From positions 53,247,187 through 53,311,186 of the forward strand of contig NC_088301.1 of NCBI RefSeq assembly GCF_032854445.1: 64,000 bases of DNA. Direction: 5' to 3'. Positions 1 to 12,263 of this stretch are shown here, one piece after another. Source of the stretch: Liolophura sinensis (taxonomy: Eukaryota; Mollusca; Polyplacophora; Chitonida; Chitonidae). How positions within the stretch are numbered: the stretch's first letter is position 1; each line of letters opens with the position of its first letter. The translations under genes were made by a program, and so were the position numbers. The notes below the pieces were generated by a model that saw only the letters and a list, made by a program, of their open reading frames with translations, had not been told where the DNA came from and did no database searches.

Positions 1-3000
1 GCTTGCTGCTCTATCTCAGCCAGGCTTTTCTCTGTCTCCATCTCCTTCTCCACATCCTCCACAGCGAGGCTCTCTGAAATAAGAACGCAGGACTACATAG
101 CTCATTTGAAAACTGCTCTACTACATGTTGTTAAAGTATCTTTACATTTTCAAAGTACTTAAGTGTCTGGTCCATCCATACCTTTCAGATATGCAAATGC
201 TTCCTGTTTAAGGCCTCTACTTAAAATTGAAAGAAAGGAATGCACAGTTTCACCTTCCATTCCAGTGTCCACATCTTTGATAGCATCTTTGGTAGTAGCC
301 TGCTCACTCTCTTTGTACAGTATCTACAATGTGAATACTGAGACTAACAATTCTGTTAATACCTTTCAAGTCAGGTAAATCATAAATTTTTTCAAATTCC
401 ACAATTACTTTGTTGTTCAAAAACTTCTTTAAAATACAACCTAACTTCATCATTTTGTTCAATGTGACATTATTTGTCAATGACAAGAATGAACACATGT
501 CAACAAACTTTTCTGATTATCAACAGCCTTTTCACAGTAAACAGTAAAAAATACACCCTGCAAAATGACTATACAAACTCTAATCAGTTTTGTTGCTATT
601 TCTGATAAACAACGAAGTAAACAATGAACAACCTGTTTACACCAGATTATTACCACAACTGTGACTTACCCCAGGGATGAAAGCTTTGAGATCAGACAAA
701 TTTTCATAGAATGATCTGGTTTCCTCATCCTCAAACAGGTTTGTGTCACCCTCATACTGATACTGTCAAAAGTACAATTACAACATAATTTAAAGCCTGA
801 AAAATGTCTAAATGCTCCAAACTATAATTTACCCCCAAAACATACCTCGTCAAGGATGTATTCATATTAGAATTCATAATGCTTTTTGGTAATAATTCTG
901 TGCAGCTGTACCAGGCTACTGAGCAGAAATCTCTATCGATAGGGTATATATAAGTCACTACACACACAACACATTTCTTTCATATAAGCAGATAGAAACA
1001 GCCGCAACAATTAATGGCACTTCTTGGGTGATCTTACCTCAGCATTTCTCATAGGGTTAAACACATCAAAAGCTGCAGATTCTGGATCCTGTTTGAAATC
1101 TATAACAAAAGGGAACGTAAAAATGGAAACTTGTAAATTTATTAATTTCATTGGTGTTTTACATTGTACTCAAAAATATTTCACTTATACAACCATGACA
1201 AGCATTGTGGTGGGAGTAAACCAAGCAGGGCCTGGGGGGAACCCACAACTATCTGCAGGTTACTTGCAGATCTTCCCACGTACTGTCAAAGAAGAAGCCA
1301 GAATGAGCTGGACTTGCATTAGTGGGAGGCACCCGAGTGATTGCGACCAAATGGCATGCTAACCTCGCAAGTCCTTGATTTCTAAGTAGACGCAAGCTTT
1401 ATAAAAAGGGCTATGTAAGTAAACCAGAAACACACTAGAATGAACTGAACTTGAAGTATTGCTTTACAATTGACTGTTCAACCTCATTTTTGTAACTTAC
1501 CTTCCTCTGGTAAGTCTGGCATGGGTTCATCCAAGAGATCCTTGATAAAAATGCAAGAAACACTTTGTAAATACTTAAACACCCATTGCCCTTCAATAGT
1601 CAATGTAATGGTTTCAAAAATATATACATGTATATTTTTTTTTCTTACTTGAGGAAATTGACAAATTAAAAACTGACAATTTTCCATAAGATGTGTTTTT
1701 CATAACTGTCTAGACACTTCCTATATCCACAGGTGGTTCTGTCCATAAGACAGGACATGAGATGTATATGAAAAGACATCATTAACCCTAGACATGTAGC
1801 TTCAAAAATTTTTGTTTCAACTGATTTAACACTAATGGCTATTTGAGTGCCTCATTAGTTTATGTTTGCCTTATGATAACTCATCAATATTTTAATGTTG
1901 TCATGATAGTGATGTTAACCTTATATATGCACATAACAATATGGAACTGACTTCACCTTCCAAGACATCACCTGACTAACACTTACTGTATAAAACAAAA
2001 AAAAAAGTGATGAAGCTAGTTATAAACTTGGTACTCACAGACAATGTGGCTGTGTTCGCATGGAGTTTTTGATAAGCAGTTAAAGATGCCTCATACATAT
2101 CTTTCTTCTCTCCACTCAACTCACCCTTTGTCTGGCCAAAAGAAACAGAACAAAGCATATTCAAATCAGCAAGGTCACAGCAATGAATATTTACATTAAA
2201 CAGTGTTAACAAATCAATCATTCACAAGAACACTGTTCCTCAGGACATTACTACATGTATATAGCATGAACAAACATGTGACATTAAACTCATCCACTCA
2301 ACCCCACTGAAAAAAACAAAGAGCAATTACAGGCATGAATTATCTTACCTGTAAGGTCCGGAGGTTCTGTCTCTCTAAGGACTTGAGATCTTTATGGTCT
2401 TTGGTCAGGTGCTTACATAAAGACTGATAATAATCTTTCAGGAGGTTGCGACAGGCTTTTTGGCGTTCTGGGGGCAAAACCTAAAAGAAAAAAATACATG
2501 TACTGGCACACACTCTTTGTGTTAATATTTTAATAATTTTTTATGAGATAATATTTTAATTTGCAATCGATATCGCTATGAAATTCAATGTACTCAAGAA
2601 AAAAAAAAACACTCACCTGACTCCTTGGCACTTCCCTGTTATGACTTTCTGCCAGCTCACTAATAAAAAAACAAACCAAAAAAAAAAACAAGAAAAAAAT
2701 TGAAATTTACATACACAGATTCTATGTGAACAACTGCAGATAAAATAAATAGCAGTTTTGGAGGTATGATGCCTGACTGGACATGCATAAAGACTAAATT
2801 TAGTTGAGCATAAAACTGTAGCACTTCATCAAAAAGTTTCATTAATTATAGTGGAACTAAAACTTACCGAATTCTCCTTGGTATCAAACCGGCATAATCA
2901 TCCCCACAGTGTTTGCAGAAACTGGAGATTGTTGATAAGTTGTTGTGCTCTTCTTTGTCATTGTTCACCAAAATTGACAATTGGTTGGCCAAGATAGGCA

Positions 3001-6000
3001 ATCCTTCCTTCTGGGTGAAGACACGAACTGACAACAACTCAGCAAAAAATCTGAGGTCTACACGATATTTACTAGGATTAGGTATCTGAAAACAAAACAA
3101 AACATAAACAACATAAGATGAAAAAGTAGCAGAGAGTTCAGTTAATATGAAAGCATTCTTTCTCATGTGAACAATATTTTTCAAGCCTAACACTGTTTTT
3201 TCAGAGTGAGTCAGTAAAAAAAAACATTCAAATATAGTGGAACATATCAATAAACCATTATATCAACTTACCTTTTCATCTTTCTTGTTTAGTAGAAATT
3301 TCTGCCAGTTCTCCAGGAGATTAGAAGAGAAATCTGCGTATCTCTGATGTAGAAGGCTTGACAAAGCCACGCCACAGTTAACATCAGACATCTTCAGTTT
3401 GGCTTCAGCAATACCTGCAGCCTGAAAAATCAGCAACAATGAAACTATTGCACACATACGTGTATTTCAATATCTCTAAGGCACAAGAATGCTAGATAAA
3501 CAAATATGTTCTTTATTACATGTCTTTAAGATTAGAATACTTTACATTTCCTCAGCCAAATCATTTATGACTTAACTGTAACTGATTCCTACTAGTTTGG
3601 CGACATACACGAAACGTCAACAATTGTGCATTTGGTAATAAAAGTACCAAATGTGGCAGACAGGTAGACAACAGTATTATGAACAAATCTGGATATTAGG
3701 CATGCACTGGGGAGCAACTCACACATTCGCCGATATACTTGCTGAGATTCAAACTGGAGAAGTCTTTGATCAGGGAATCTTTTTGAGAATCAGTAAGGTT
3801 TTTCTGAAATATAAAACAAGGCATAAGTTAACTTAAAAACCTATAAACTGATTCAATTTATTCATTAGTTACAACAATGAATTCATTCATATGTACAGCT
3901 GTGAGATCACTTATAAAGTAACCAAGAAAAGCAATACACTCACCAATTTTTTCACGAATGCTGTGTTTTTCTTTAAATTTGAGTCCAGCTTACTGAAGAA
4001 TGATTCATCGGGTCTATTTTCTGTTCAACAACAACAGTAAAAAGAATGAAAATTAATTCATGTGGGGAACTATAACAAGATACAAGTATTACAGGTTCCC
4101 AATGATTACTATTGAGCTAGAAATCAGTTATCTGCAACAATGCCAGCTTAACAACAGGCTATAAGACATGCATGCATACAAGTTCATAGCCCATACACCC
4201 TACAGCTATTTGCAGTAAATCAATATACACTCACCAGCTTCGGCTATATTTTTGTCTCGAAGTTCAGCTTTACTTTCAATTTTTTCCTTCGCATCACTGA
4301 TGTAATCCTCCAGTAATTTCTGAAATAACAAGGCCAACAAGAAGGCAATCAGAGATTGCAAAGATGTATGTCTCCCCTCCATAAAAAAATATAAATATAG
4401 CACAATCAGCCCTCATACAGAATTAATATATTTTGAGATTGAGTGTACTCATGTCCAAATAGTCTGACCTCATTGGTGGGAGGCTACAGAAATCGCCAGG
4501 TGAACGTCTTAGACCACTCAGTCGCAGAAGGTCCTGTGTGAATTTGAGAATGCCATATTATACCCTCAGATATACATATATCCTGTAGTATGAGTAATTG
4601 CAGACTACTCAAACTACTCAAACTACTCAAAATAGGGAAAAAAATAATCTGATATTACATCAATTGAGGTTATCTTGCACACTTTTGTGTGAGCTTAAGA
4701 TACAATAGTCAAAATATGTCCAGCACAAATTTGCACAATAGATGGGTTGCACGTGACATCATCACCTTGGCAAAACAAATGCCAGGTAGCCATATTGGAG
4801 TCCTATTAAAATAGCTACAGTACTCCAATATGGCTACCAGAAGTAGGTCCTTGCACACTTGCACAGTGTGGGATTTTGAGAATCCTATGTCTAATAATTG
4901 TCACGTTATCTCTGCATAAATTTCAGAGGGGGACACAATAAAATTCTGAACTTCACATGTGCACATGTAATCTGATCAACATGATACCATGCTGTGAACC
5001 AATTGTTTGGTTTCACTATACAAAAAAAACTATGAAAAAATTTTGAAAACCCTAAGGTTGCTCACCAATTCTTCATCTATTTTCCGCTGTTCTTCTTCTG
5101 CTTTCAGCTGAAAGGAGAATTGTTTTGAAATATGATTGATGCAGTTCCCCTAGAAGAAACAGTTTCATTTCCGAAAGACTGAACTTCGGATCATTTCACT
5201 TACCCAGTTACCATAGGAGAAGAATGACAATTTGAACTTGTTTCCACTTAAAACCAAAGAATCAACCTTTTTGTCAACAACTTCCACATCCTTTCATGGC
5301 CTTTTATATTTAGACATCGGAAAGTTATCTCTGATAAACCTTAACTTAAGTGAATCGTAATCTGATCATAACATCCCAAAAATAAATTTTTACTTACCCT
5401 TTCTTCCTCCTTGGCCCTTTGCCTTTCCTCTTCTTTTAGCTTCTCCTCCCTCTGTCTCTCTTCCTCTTTTCGTTTCTCTTCCTCTTGGGCTTTCTTATCC
5501 TCTTCTTCTTTCTGCCATTTAGCCTCTAATTCAGCAGCAGTAGGGCCACTGGGCTTCGCTACTAGTAAGGGGGCAGAAATGGCACAACTGCAAGAAGAAA
5601 ACAGTTCACATCCAACAATGTCTAAGTTTCTTCAATATATTCGCAGATGACGAGAACCATGTCTCTATATAATTGTAGTAGCCCTTTCACTTAATGACAT
5701 GTAATTCTGTTACTTTGTTTACACTGTTATTGTGAATTTGTGTGATATACTAGTGGTATTATATATTATGTAATAAATACTTGAACACTTTCAGATAAAA
5801 TCCTTAAAACACAAATTTGTGAGAATTCCAATGCTGTTAAGAAATGTTCTCAAAAAGGAATCATATGAGTACTCTAAAAATGGGAATGCCCCATATTAAT
5901 ATTTCACCTTGATAAACACTACATGTTACAAGCACACTTCACATATCACAGTTAATTCTTATTCACATTACCTGTTGCTATCATGTTCCACCATGAGTGT

Positions 6001-9000
6001 TTTAAAGTGAAAGGCAGCACCTGACTAATGTTTATGTCTACTGAAAGACTATCATTCAAGAAGTACCTTAAACCAGCAGTAAGTTTTTTTTTTTTTTTAA
6101 AATCAGTAAACGTTTAGTGAATCTTTGTCTTGACACAGCTTCAGCGGGTATCCATTATCGACAGCAAGGTAACATCACGTTTACTCTTGCTCTCTAATGC
6201 TGAAGGTATTTTCCACATTATAGTCAAAACAGTAGCCTATGGCTGATAAAGTTGTGGACTTCCGCACTGATAACCGAAGTGGTAAATAGCTTTCTCGGAA
6301 AGAATATTTCTTCTTCCACTGTTTGAACTTTGACGAAATTAGTGTGCATTTACAGTTTAAGTAGCCTGTAGATGCATGGCCAGGGTATTCCTGGTTCAGG
6401 TCCTAGCTTTCAGAGGAGTTATGCTGGTGATTTGACCCCTGTTAAATGTCTACAAAATTACAATAGAATTGTTGTACGACTAGACTCATGCTCAATTCTG
6501 AAACAAATGGAAATAAATCTAAGCCCCACTGAGGCTGATTTATATGCTTGTAATATGAGAGCAGTGCTGAACTAGTTATAGCCAACCTCAGAGAAAGCAC
6601 CTCGGCCTGAACACAGTGTTTCAATAATTTTACTGTATTTAAAAAAAAAAAAAACAGGAAAACAACCATTCCTTATATGCAAGCAAGACAAAGGAGCAAA
6701 ATTTACATTCTTCAATTCTAATAAATTTAGAGAAAAAATAATTATATAAGAATTAATTGATTTTAAGCATTCTCTGGTGAGATGCCACCTTCTCATTCTC
6801 ATAAACCTTCTGCATCCCTAATGGATTTTTCACTGACTCTGATATTTGTTATTTAGAAATTGCTGATTAAAGGCTAAAATGAATGACAAAAGATACATTT
6901 GTATAATTTGAACAGCATGTTTAAGTAGGCCAAGTGTCTACTGAGTAGATGAATGTGCTTTGGGCCGAGAAGGCATTCTACTATCTGACATAATTCGTGA
7001 TACCGTCGTTGAATATTACACAGCTTGTAAATCAACTAATTTTACATCTATGGAGGTTCGTAAATGATACACACCTATCTCACAACACTGTGTGAAATGG
7101 ACCTTTGGCTACACGTCACTAAATCATTGTAAACTATCTCAAAATGATGTCTTATGCAATAGTTCTGTGTTATCATAAGTTTTTTCACGGAGTGAATGGG
7201 TAAAGGCTATGTCACAGCTTAGGCCGCGCTATCTGATAGCAACATGTTTCATAGGATAAAATTCTCAAGATGTTTGTGCAATAGCGTCACTTTGTTCCAC
7301 ATATTATTCAGTTAAATCTCAATATAATAATAAAGTTTGATACTTTTTAGAAAGCTTGAGAATCCTGCTTTTCACTGAAATATGTTTTAGCCAGGTGCTG
7401 TCTTGTCCTTTAATTCAAAATTAATGGTACATATGTCAACTGAAATTAATAAGACCCCAAAAAACCAAAAGAACAGGTTATGAAAACAGCCTTGCAACAA
7501 ACAAAAATTGCAGCATTAAATTCGCAACTTAACAACAAGACATTGAACAAACATAAAATTACCACTGGCAAATAAGACAGCAGGACCCACATTATGCCAA
7601 TTTGATATGACATTAACAGATAACACCCAAGGGTTTTGAATGTTTTGGGTGTGAGAAAAAAAAAGTTTTTTGTGAGAAAATATCAAGTGTTAATTTATGT
7701 AATATATTTGGATGTACTTGTCAACTAAACAGGTTGCAATATTTCCAAGTGTTTCATGCATCGGTGAGAGTTATCTATCAACTAATGTAAGCTTCCAGGC
7801 ATTTGCAAGATGTGCTTACATGCTCAACTTATACGGTAGGCAACAGAATCACTGAATCTGGCACCCTAGTATCACAGGCGCTTCAGCACTTAATGATTGA
7901 CTGATCACTTGGAGTAACATGTAATGCTGACCTGCAAGGCTTTTCAGTCAATAGTACATGGGTTCATTAATTAATGACACTTTCTAACTGAACATGATAA
8001 TCAAGGTCATAGAAACTGGTCCTATCAAAGCTGTGATGTATGCTTTTGAAGTGACTACATGTATAAATAAACTTCAGAAACTTGATACGACTCAGTGAGA
8101 TACATTTTCAGGTTTGATACACGCAACTGTTAATGCCCTTGAAACATTTATGTATACATGTGTATTAAAGCTCAACTCTTTGTCTTTTGGACAAGAAACA
8201 ATTCTGCTACTGAACAGAAATCTTGAAGCTTGAGGTTGAAACAATGAAAGAAAACCAGTGTCGGCATAATAAAGTTCGCCAGTCTCTCAAATGACACTAT
8301 TTGGGGGCTTGGGAAGCATTCACAACCCAGACTACAAACAAGAAGAATCACACAGCACAGGCAGTTCACTGGTGACCTTACCCTAGGAAGTCCAATACCC
8401 TATAACAAGTCAAAGAAAGTTTAATTTACCAGTGAAATGATTACATGGAAGAATCCATGATAAGGTACATGAAGGAATGGCTTTAACAGAGTGGAAGAAA
8501 ACATGTATAAATTAATCTGACTGAGCTCCCAGTACAGATTGATGGTGGCCTATAATGCATTTATATCTTGAATTGAACTAATATTATAGCACACATATTA
8601 AAAGCTATAAATAATCACGGTATAGGGTATTTCCATTCCATTAAGTGGAATTAAATGCTTGCCCTTTTATTTACAGTCCTATTGCAGGTTAAAAAAAAAA
8701 AAAAAAAATGCAAGCATTTTCCCTATGTGTGAAAACACTTAAATTGTATTAGTCTGCAACTGATATTTGTGGGGCATAATCAGGGGTATTTAACCTCGGA
8801 GTAAATACCTTGATTGTTCTTTTCTTAGAGGTAAATCTTTTCCCTTGCTGTCCTTCTTATCAGATTTTTCTAAAGCACGGCTCATATTTTTCCTCTGTCT
8901 TTGCTCAGAATACCTGTGCAATGAAACATGAAGAAAACATACATTTACATACCTCAATAAGGTTTTTGAAAACAGATATATATACTATATGTATACTTGT

Positions 9001-9062
9001 ATATTAAAAAAAATAATTTAGGAGTTGCCTAGTGTAACACAGAATACAAAATGCTTTTTGAA

Positions 9063-9097
<35 letters not shown>

Positions 9098-12092
9098 TTT
9101 ATGTATACATGTATATTTAAAGCTAATTTAGGAGTTGGCTAGTGTAACACAAAACACAAAATGTCAGAGCTGTCAAATTCTGGGCCCATAATGTCACCTG
9201 CTGGTCTATTCTAGCTATACACCTCTCAACTAAAGGTAAAAGAGGGACCTACTACCTAAAGAAATTCAGAATTTTTTAGATGGTTCAGCTAACTATAAAA
9301 AGGAGTTGCACTTGACCTCTAACTAACACCCTCTAGAGGCCCATATTTTCTGAAAAATGTCAATTAGAAAACAGAATTAAAGCAGAAATCTGTCAGTGAT
9401 CTAAACTCTTGGCCAGATGAGATAACAGGCACATGAAGCAGCACAGGGATTCAAACGATGTAATGTGTGCTTGTGGGTCTTACATAAACAATATATGTTT
9501 GAACAATATACACAATATATACATTGAAAGCGAATTATAAGTTTACTAAACCAGATATCATCTTCCTTTCTATCAACAATGTATTATAAAGTATTATCAA
9601 TTCCCAATGATCTGTACATGTATGGCAGAACCCAAGTTACATGGTAGGCTACTCAATTACAACACAATACTATGACTGGCATTTGAAATTCACTGAACAT
9701 CTCCTGCCATCAATATTACAAGGGGAGGTAGCCCAGTCCAAATAGTTAGCCATGTTTCTAATTACAGTGAATTGGGTGAGGGGAAGGTCGATGGGAAACC
9801 TCAGATAAAACTAAAGGTTTGACTGTCCGCTCAAAGTTAAATATATGTACAGTACATGTCAGTAAACATACAGCACATGTAGATCCAGAAGTCTTACCTT
9901 TATGAAGATGACATAAAATAGAAGCACTATTTTCTTTGCTATTGGCAGTATACACTGTATCTCATTAATCAGACCTTTAAACAAAAGTGGCCCAGAGGTC
10001 TCCTAAATTCAGTATAGCACCCCTACAAATTGCTCATCTAGCTAATATTATATTGGGAGAGCTATAGCGCCCCAATAAATTGCTCCCATAATATCTTACT
10101 GGCACAGATATAGCACCCCTACAAATTACTCCCCTAATATTTTATTGGGAGAGGTATACCACCCCTACAAATTGCTCCCCTAATTTTTTATTGGGAGACC
10201 CATAGCACCCCTACAAATTGTTACCTTAGCTAATATCTTATTGGGAGAGTTATAGCACCCCTACAAATTGCTCCCTTAGCTAATGTCTTATTGGGAGAGC
10301 TGGTCTGTTTATCTTAGGTGAGAAGTGGTTACATCAAATTTATTCACTGTAAAAACTTGTATAATGTGACATCTTCAGAGATTCATGTGTTTTCTAATGT
10401 CACATATACACGAATGATTTTGAGACAGATTTTTGTATTCCAAACCAATTCCAAACCAATGCAAACCAAACCAATGTGGGTCCGACAACTAGATGCCTCT
10501 AGGTAGATTAGGACTGACATCTATGTTGAGAATGCCACAACAAAATCGACATACGACTGAGCAAACATTTCTTATTTACTGTGGCCAATCAAAGCACGCT
10601 AACAAGACCCACTAGGAAACAAATTTCCGACTGACAACACAGAACCTTTGACACAGCACTTTCCTTTTTAAAATGACAGCAATTGCAGAGGTAACGGCCA
10701 AGACACGCAACAAACATTTTGATGCCAATAAAGGATAATCCGATAAGTTCTATTTGCAATTTGACCGAGCTTTCAATCGGTCACCTAAAACTATTTGGGT
10801 GAGTGTGGGCGTGAGCGAGAGCTATTGCTCGCTTTTCATTGAAAGGGATGTTAATGGACATACCTTTGCTTTGTTGGCCCTCTTGTTTCTCTTCCTGCTG
10901 GTGACTTAGGTGATGAGATCTGGGATACCTTTGCTGGACCACTGCTGGTTTTCACATCCAATCTGCTTTCTTTTGTTGGGGTATCACTTCTGGTTTCTTC
11001 CTCACTGTTGCCAAGTTCTTTTGATATCTTTGTCACTCTCTCTGATGGGGACAGTTCATCTTTGTCTCTACTTGTTTTAGCTGGAGTTACTGGCTTGGTA
11101 TCATAGGACTTTTCAGTTGTAGTTTCACTTTGCCTATTACCTGGTTTAATTTCTGTTTCCAATAGTGTGGATTTATTAATATCCATTTCACCTGTAGATT
11201 CAGGGCTTGTATCATCAATCTGTGTTTTGTTAATACACGCAACTAAACCTTCTTCACAACTATCTTCAGGCAAAGGCACATCAGGGCTCCCAACAATGCA
11301 TTCATTATTTGACTGAGCACCTGATGATCCCTCACTGTTCCCTTCCCCCTCTCCACTCTGATGGTCATCACCTTCACATTTCATTTGCTCTTTACCACAG
11401 TAACCACTGTCCTCTTCATTATGACAAACTGAAGACACAGAGTCAACATTACTAACACTTGAGCTCTGTTCAGAGTTGATAGTTTTTACTTCATTACATG
11501 TATCTTCTTTGCCACTAGATTTGTCTGAAGAGCTCCCATTACTACTGTCCTGCTGAATTTCTGTCTGTAACTGGGATGGGTCATCCTCAACAGTGGTCTG
11601 ACACACACTTTCTGTTTCGGGCCTTCTTACCAATGCACTCTCCTCCTCTTCAAACATTACTTCTCCTTCTTTTACACCTTCATCACTTTCACAGCTATTC
11701 TTTACAGATGTGTCACTTCCATGTGTGCAATTCTGTTCATCTAAATGCTTGTTATTACTTGGACTTGACACCTCTTCCACATGTTTGGCTTCTGCATGTA
11801 TATTTTCACTATCAGAAAACGTGGAGCACTCTGGATCAATCTCTTTCACACACTGGTCAAGGGAGGCTTCACTAATGGCATTGTTTGAGACATTACCAGT
11901 TTCATTCTTATCACCAGTAACCTCCTCACTAAAAGGTTCCACAACATCCTGGTCATCCCGCTGATTCTCACTCAGGTATGCAGGTGTGTCATCAGTAGCC
12001 TCTCCATCTGCAACCAGTCCACCACCTTCCCCAGGCTCACCATGGACAACTGAATCAGCAGTACCGGTACAGGCTTTCTCTGTTCCACTCAT
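1..12092 (-). CDS. UPF2: UPF2, regulator of nonsense transcripts 2 (N-terminal part, continues past left edge)
   Basis: UPF2 is the cytoplasmic bridge between UPF1 and UPF3 in nonsense-mediated mRNA decay. Seventeen exons read in phase on the minus strand: 12092-10864, 8913-8809, 5587-5398, 5107-5066, 4319-4235, 4020-3944, 3803-3723, 3421-3272, 3085-2868, 2659-2617, 2480-2349, 2131-2039, 1540-1501, 1099-1038, 762-670, 323-182 and 73-1. Every border is GT-AG and every phase matches. Order seen: a long acidic Ser/Thr/Glu-rich N-terminus (about 410 residues), a Lys/Glu/Arg-rich charged stretch (exon 5587-5398), then the first MIF4G domain with motifs such as KKNTAFVKKL, AEAKLKMSDVNC, LHQRYADF and FCKHCGDD, then DLLDEPMPDLP. 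The start is the first ATG after an in-frame stop (MSGTEK). About 950 residues are visible. The second and third MIF4G domains and the UPF1-binding end lie outside the window. Identity is very secure from exon 5587 onward; membership of the first two exons rests on splice phase. Confidence 0.93.
1150..1370 (-). repeat. SINE-like element, reverse orientation
   Basis: Reading the minus strand gives the same tail as the element at 17120 (AGTGAAATATTTTTGAGTAC, then AATGTAAAACACCAATGAAA), preceded by a GTTTACTCCCACCACAATGC-like block and a longer 5' part. It sits inside a UPF2 intron and carries an accidental open frame on the plus strand. Confidence 0.65.
1501..4020 (-). other. UPF2: UPF2 first MIF4G domain exons
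   Basis: These exons carry the conserved core that identifies the gene. Exon 4020-3944 gives the stretch with SFFSKLDSNLKKNTAFVKKL. Exon 3803-3723 encodes LNLSKYIGEC. Exon 3421-3272 encodes AEAKLKMSDVNCGVALSSLL and HQRYADF. Exon 3085-2868 encodes KYRVDLRFFAELL, QKEGLPIL and FCKHCGDDYAGLIPRR. Exon 2480-2349 encodes LTKDHKDLKSLERQN. Exon 1540-1501 closes the block with DLLDEPMPDLPEE. MIF4G domains are helical-repeat scaffolds; in UPF2 the first is mainly structural and the third binds UPF3. Nothing in this block is frame-broken, so the locus looks functional. Confidence 0.95.
4785..4838. repeat. Perfect 17-bp inverted repeat (hairpin) in a UPF2 intron
   Basis: GGTAGCCATATTGGAGT at 4785-4801 is the exact reverse complement of 4822-4838, with a 20-base loop. 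It lies in the intron between exons 5107-5066 and 4319-4235. It could be the remnant of a small foldback transposon. Confidence 0.9.
5588..8808. other. UPF2 intron, about 3.2 kb, no element recognised
   Basis: AT-rich intronic sequence with poly-A/T runs (for example 6081-6099 and 8690-8708). I see no conserved coding block, RNA gene or clear transposon. Confidence 0.6.
8963..9163. repeat. Tandem duplication (period about 91 bp) with an expanded TA microsatellite
   Basis: Two adjacent copies begin with TTTTTGAAAACA at about 8963 and 9055 and end in TAGTGTAACACA...CACAAAATG. The first copy has a short TA run (about 8975-8990); in the second it is expanded to about 32 bases (9065-9096). Both sit in the UPF2 intron between exons 8913-8809 and 12092-10864. 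Confidence 0.85.
10013..10304. repeat. Tandem repeat, six units of 46-50 bp
   Basis: Units start at about 10013, 10063, 10109, 10155, 10201 and 10251 with TATAGCACCCCTACAAATTG and end in TTATTGGGAGAG. Length varies between 46 and 50 because some units carry an extra AGCT. Each unit contains CTCCC...TAATA...TATT.GGGAG, which can fold into a small stem-loop. The array is intronic within UPF2. Confidence 0.9.
10864..12092 (-). CDS. UPF2: Large acidic N-terminal exon of UPF2
   Basis: This single exon encodes about 410 residues dominated by Glu, Asp, Ser and Thr with almost no hydrophobic runs, so it is probably disordered. It ends two bases into a codon at AAAG|GTATGT. The next exon (8913-8809) starts in the matching phase and continues with a basic stretch (SEQRQRKNMSRALEKSDKK), then the Lys/Glu helix of UPF2. 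Vertebrate UPF2 begins with a much shorter, lysine-rich leader, so this acidic extension would be lineage-specific. An alternative is a separate upstream gene read into UPF2 by my splice model, but no stop codon or polyadenylation signal separates them in frame. The exon extends to an acceptor at 12129 (TTTCTGTTGTAG), giving a short 5' untranslated part. Confidence 0.72.
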
Positions 12093-12263
12093 TATAACAT
12101 CTTCCACCGCATTACCTTATCACATCATCTACAACAGAAAATCAAAATTGTACATGTATTTTTACATTACATATTCTATCAAACTGCTACTGAATCACTC
12201 AAATTTCTCAACTCAATCAAAAGGTCTGCACAACACAGTAAACAGCAAAACAACACACATTTA

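Noticed and set aside
1024-1362. 112-codon plus-strand frame
   Set aside because: It overlaps a UPF2 exon on the other strand and a SINE-like repeat; the reading is accidental.
4440-4553. Possible extra UPF2 exon encoding DLLRLSGLRRSPGDFCS on the minus strand
   Set aside because: It has an acceptor-like AG but no good donor, runs to a stop, and the flanking exons already join in phase without it.
10013-10304. CRISPR-like array
   Set aside because: The repeats are directly adjacent with no unique spacers, and the DNA is clearly eukaryotic.
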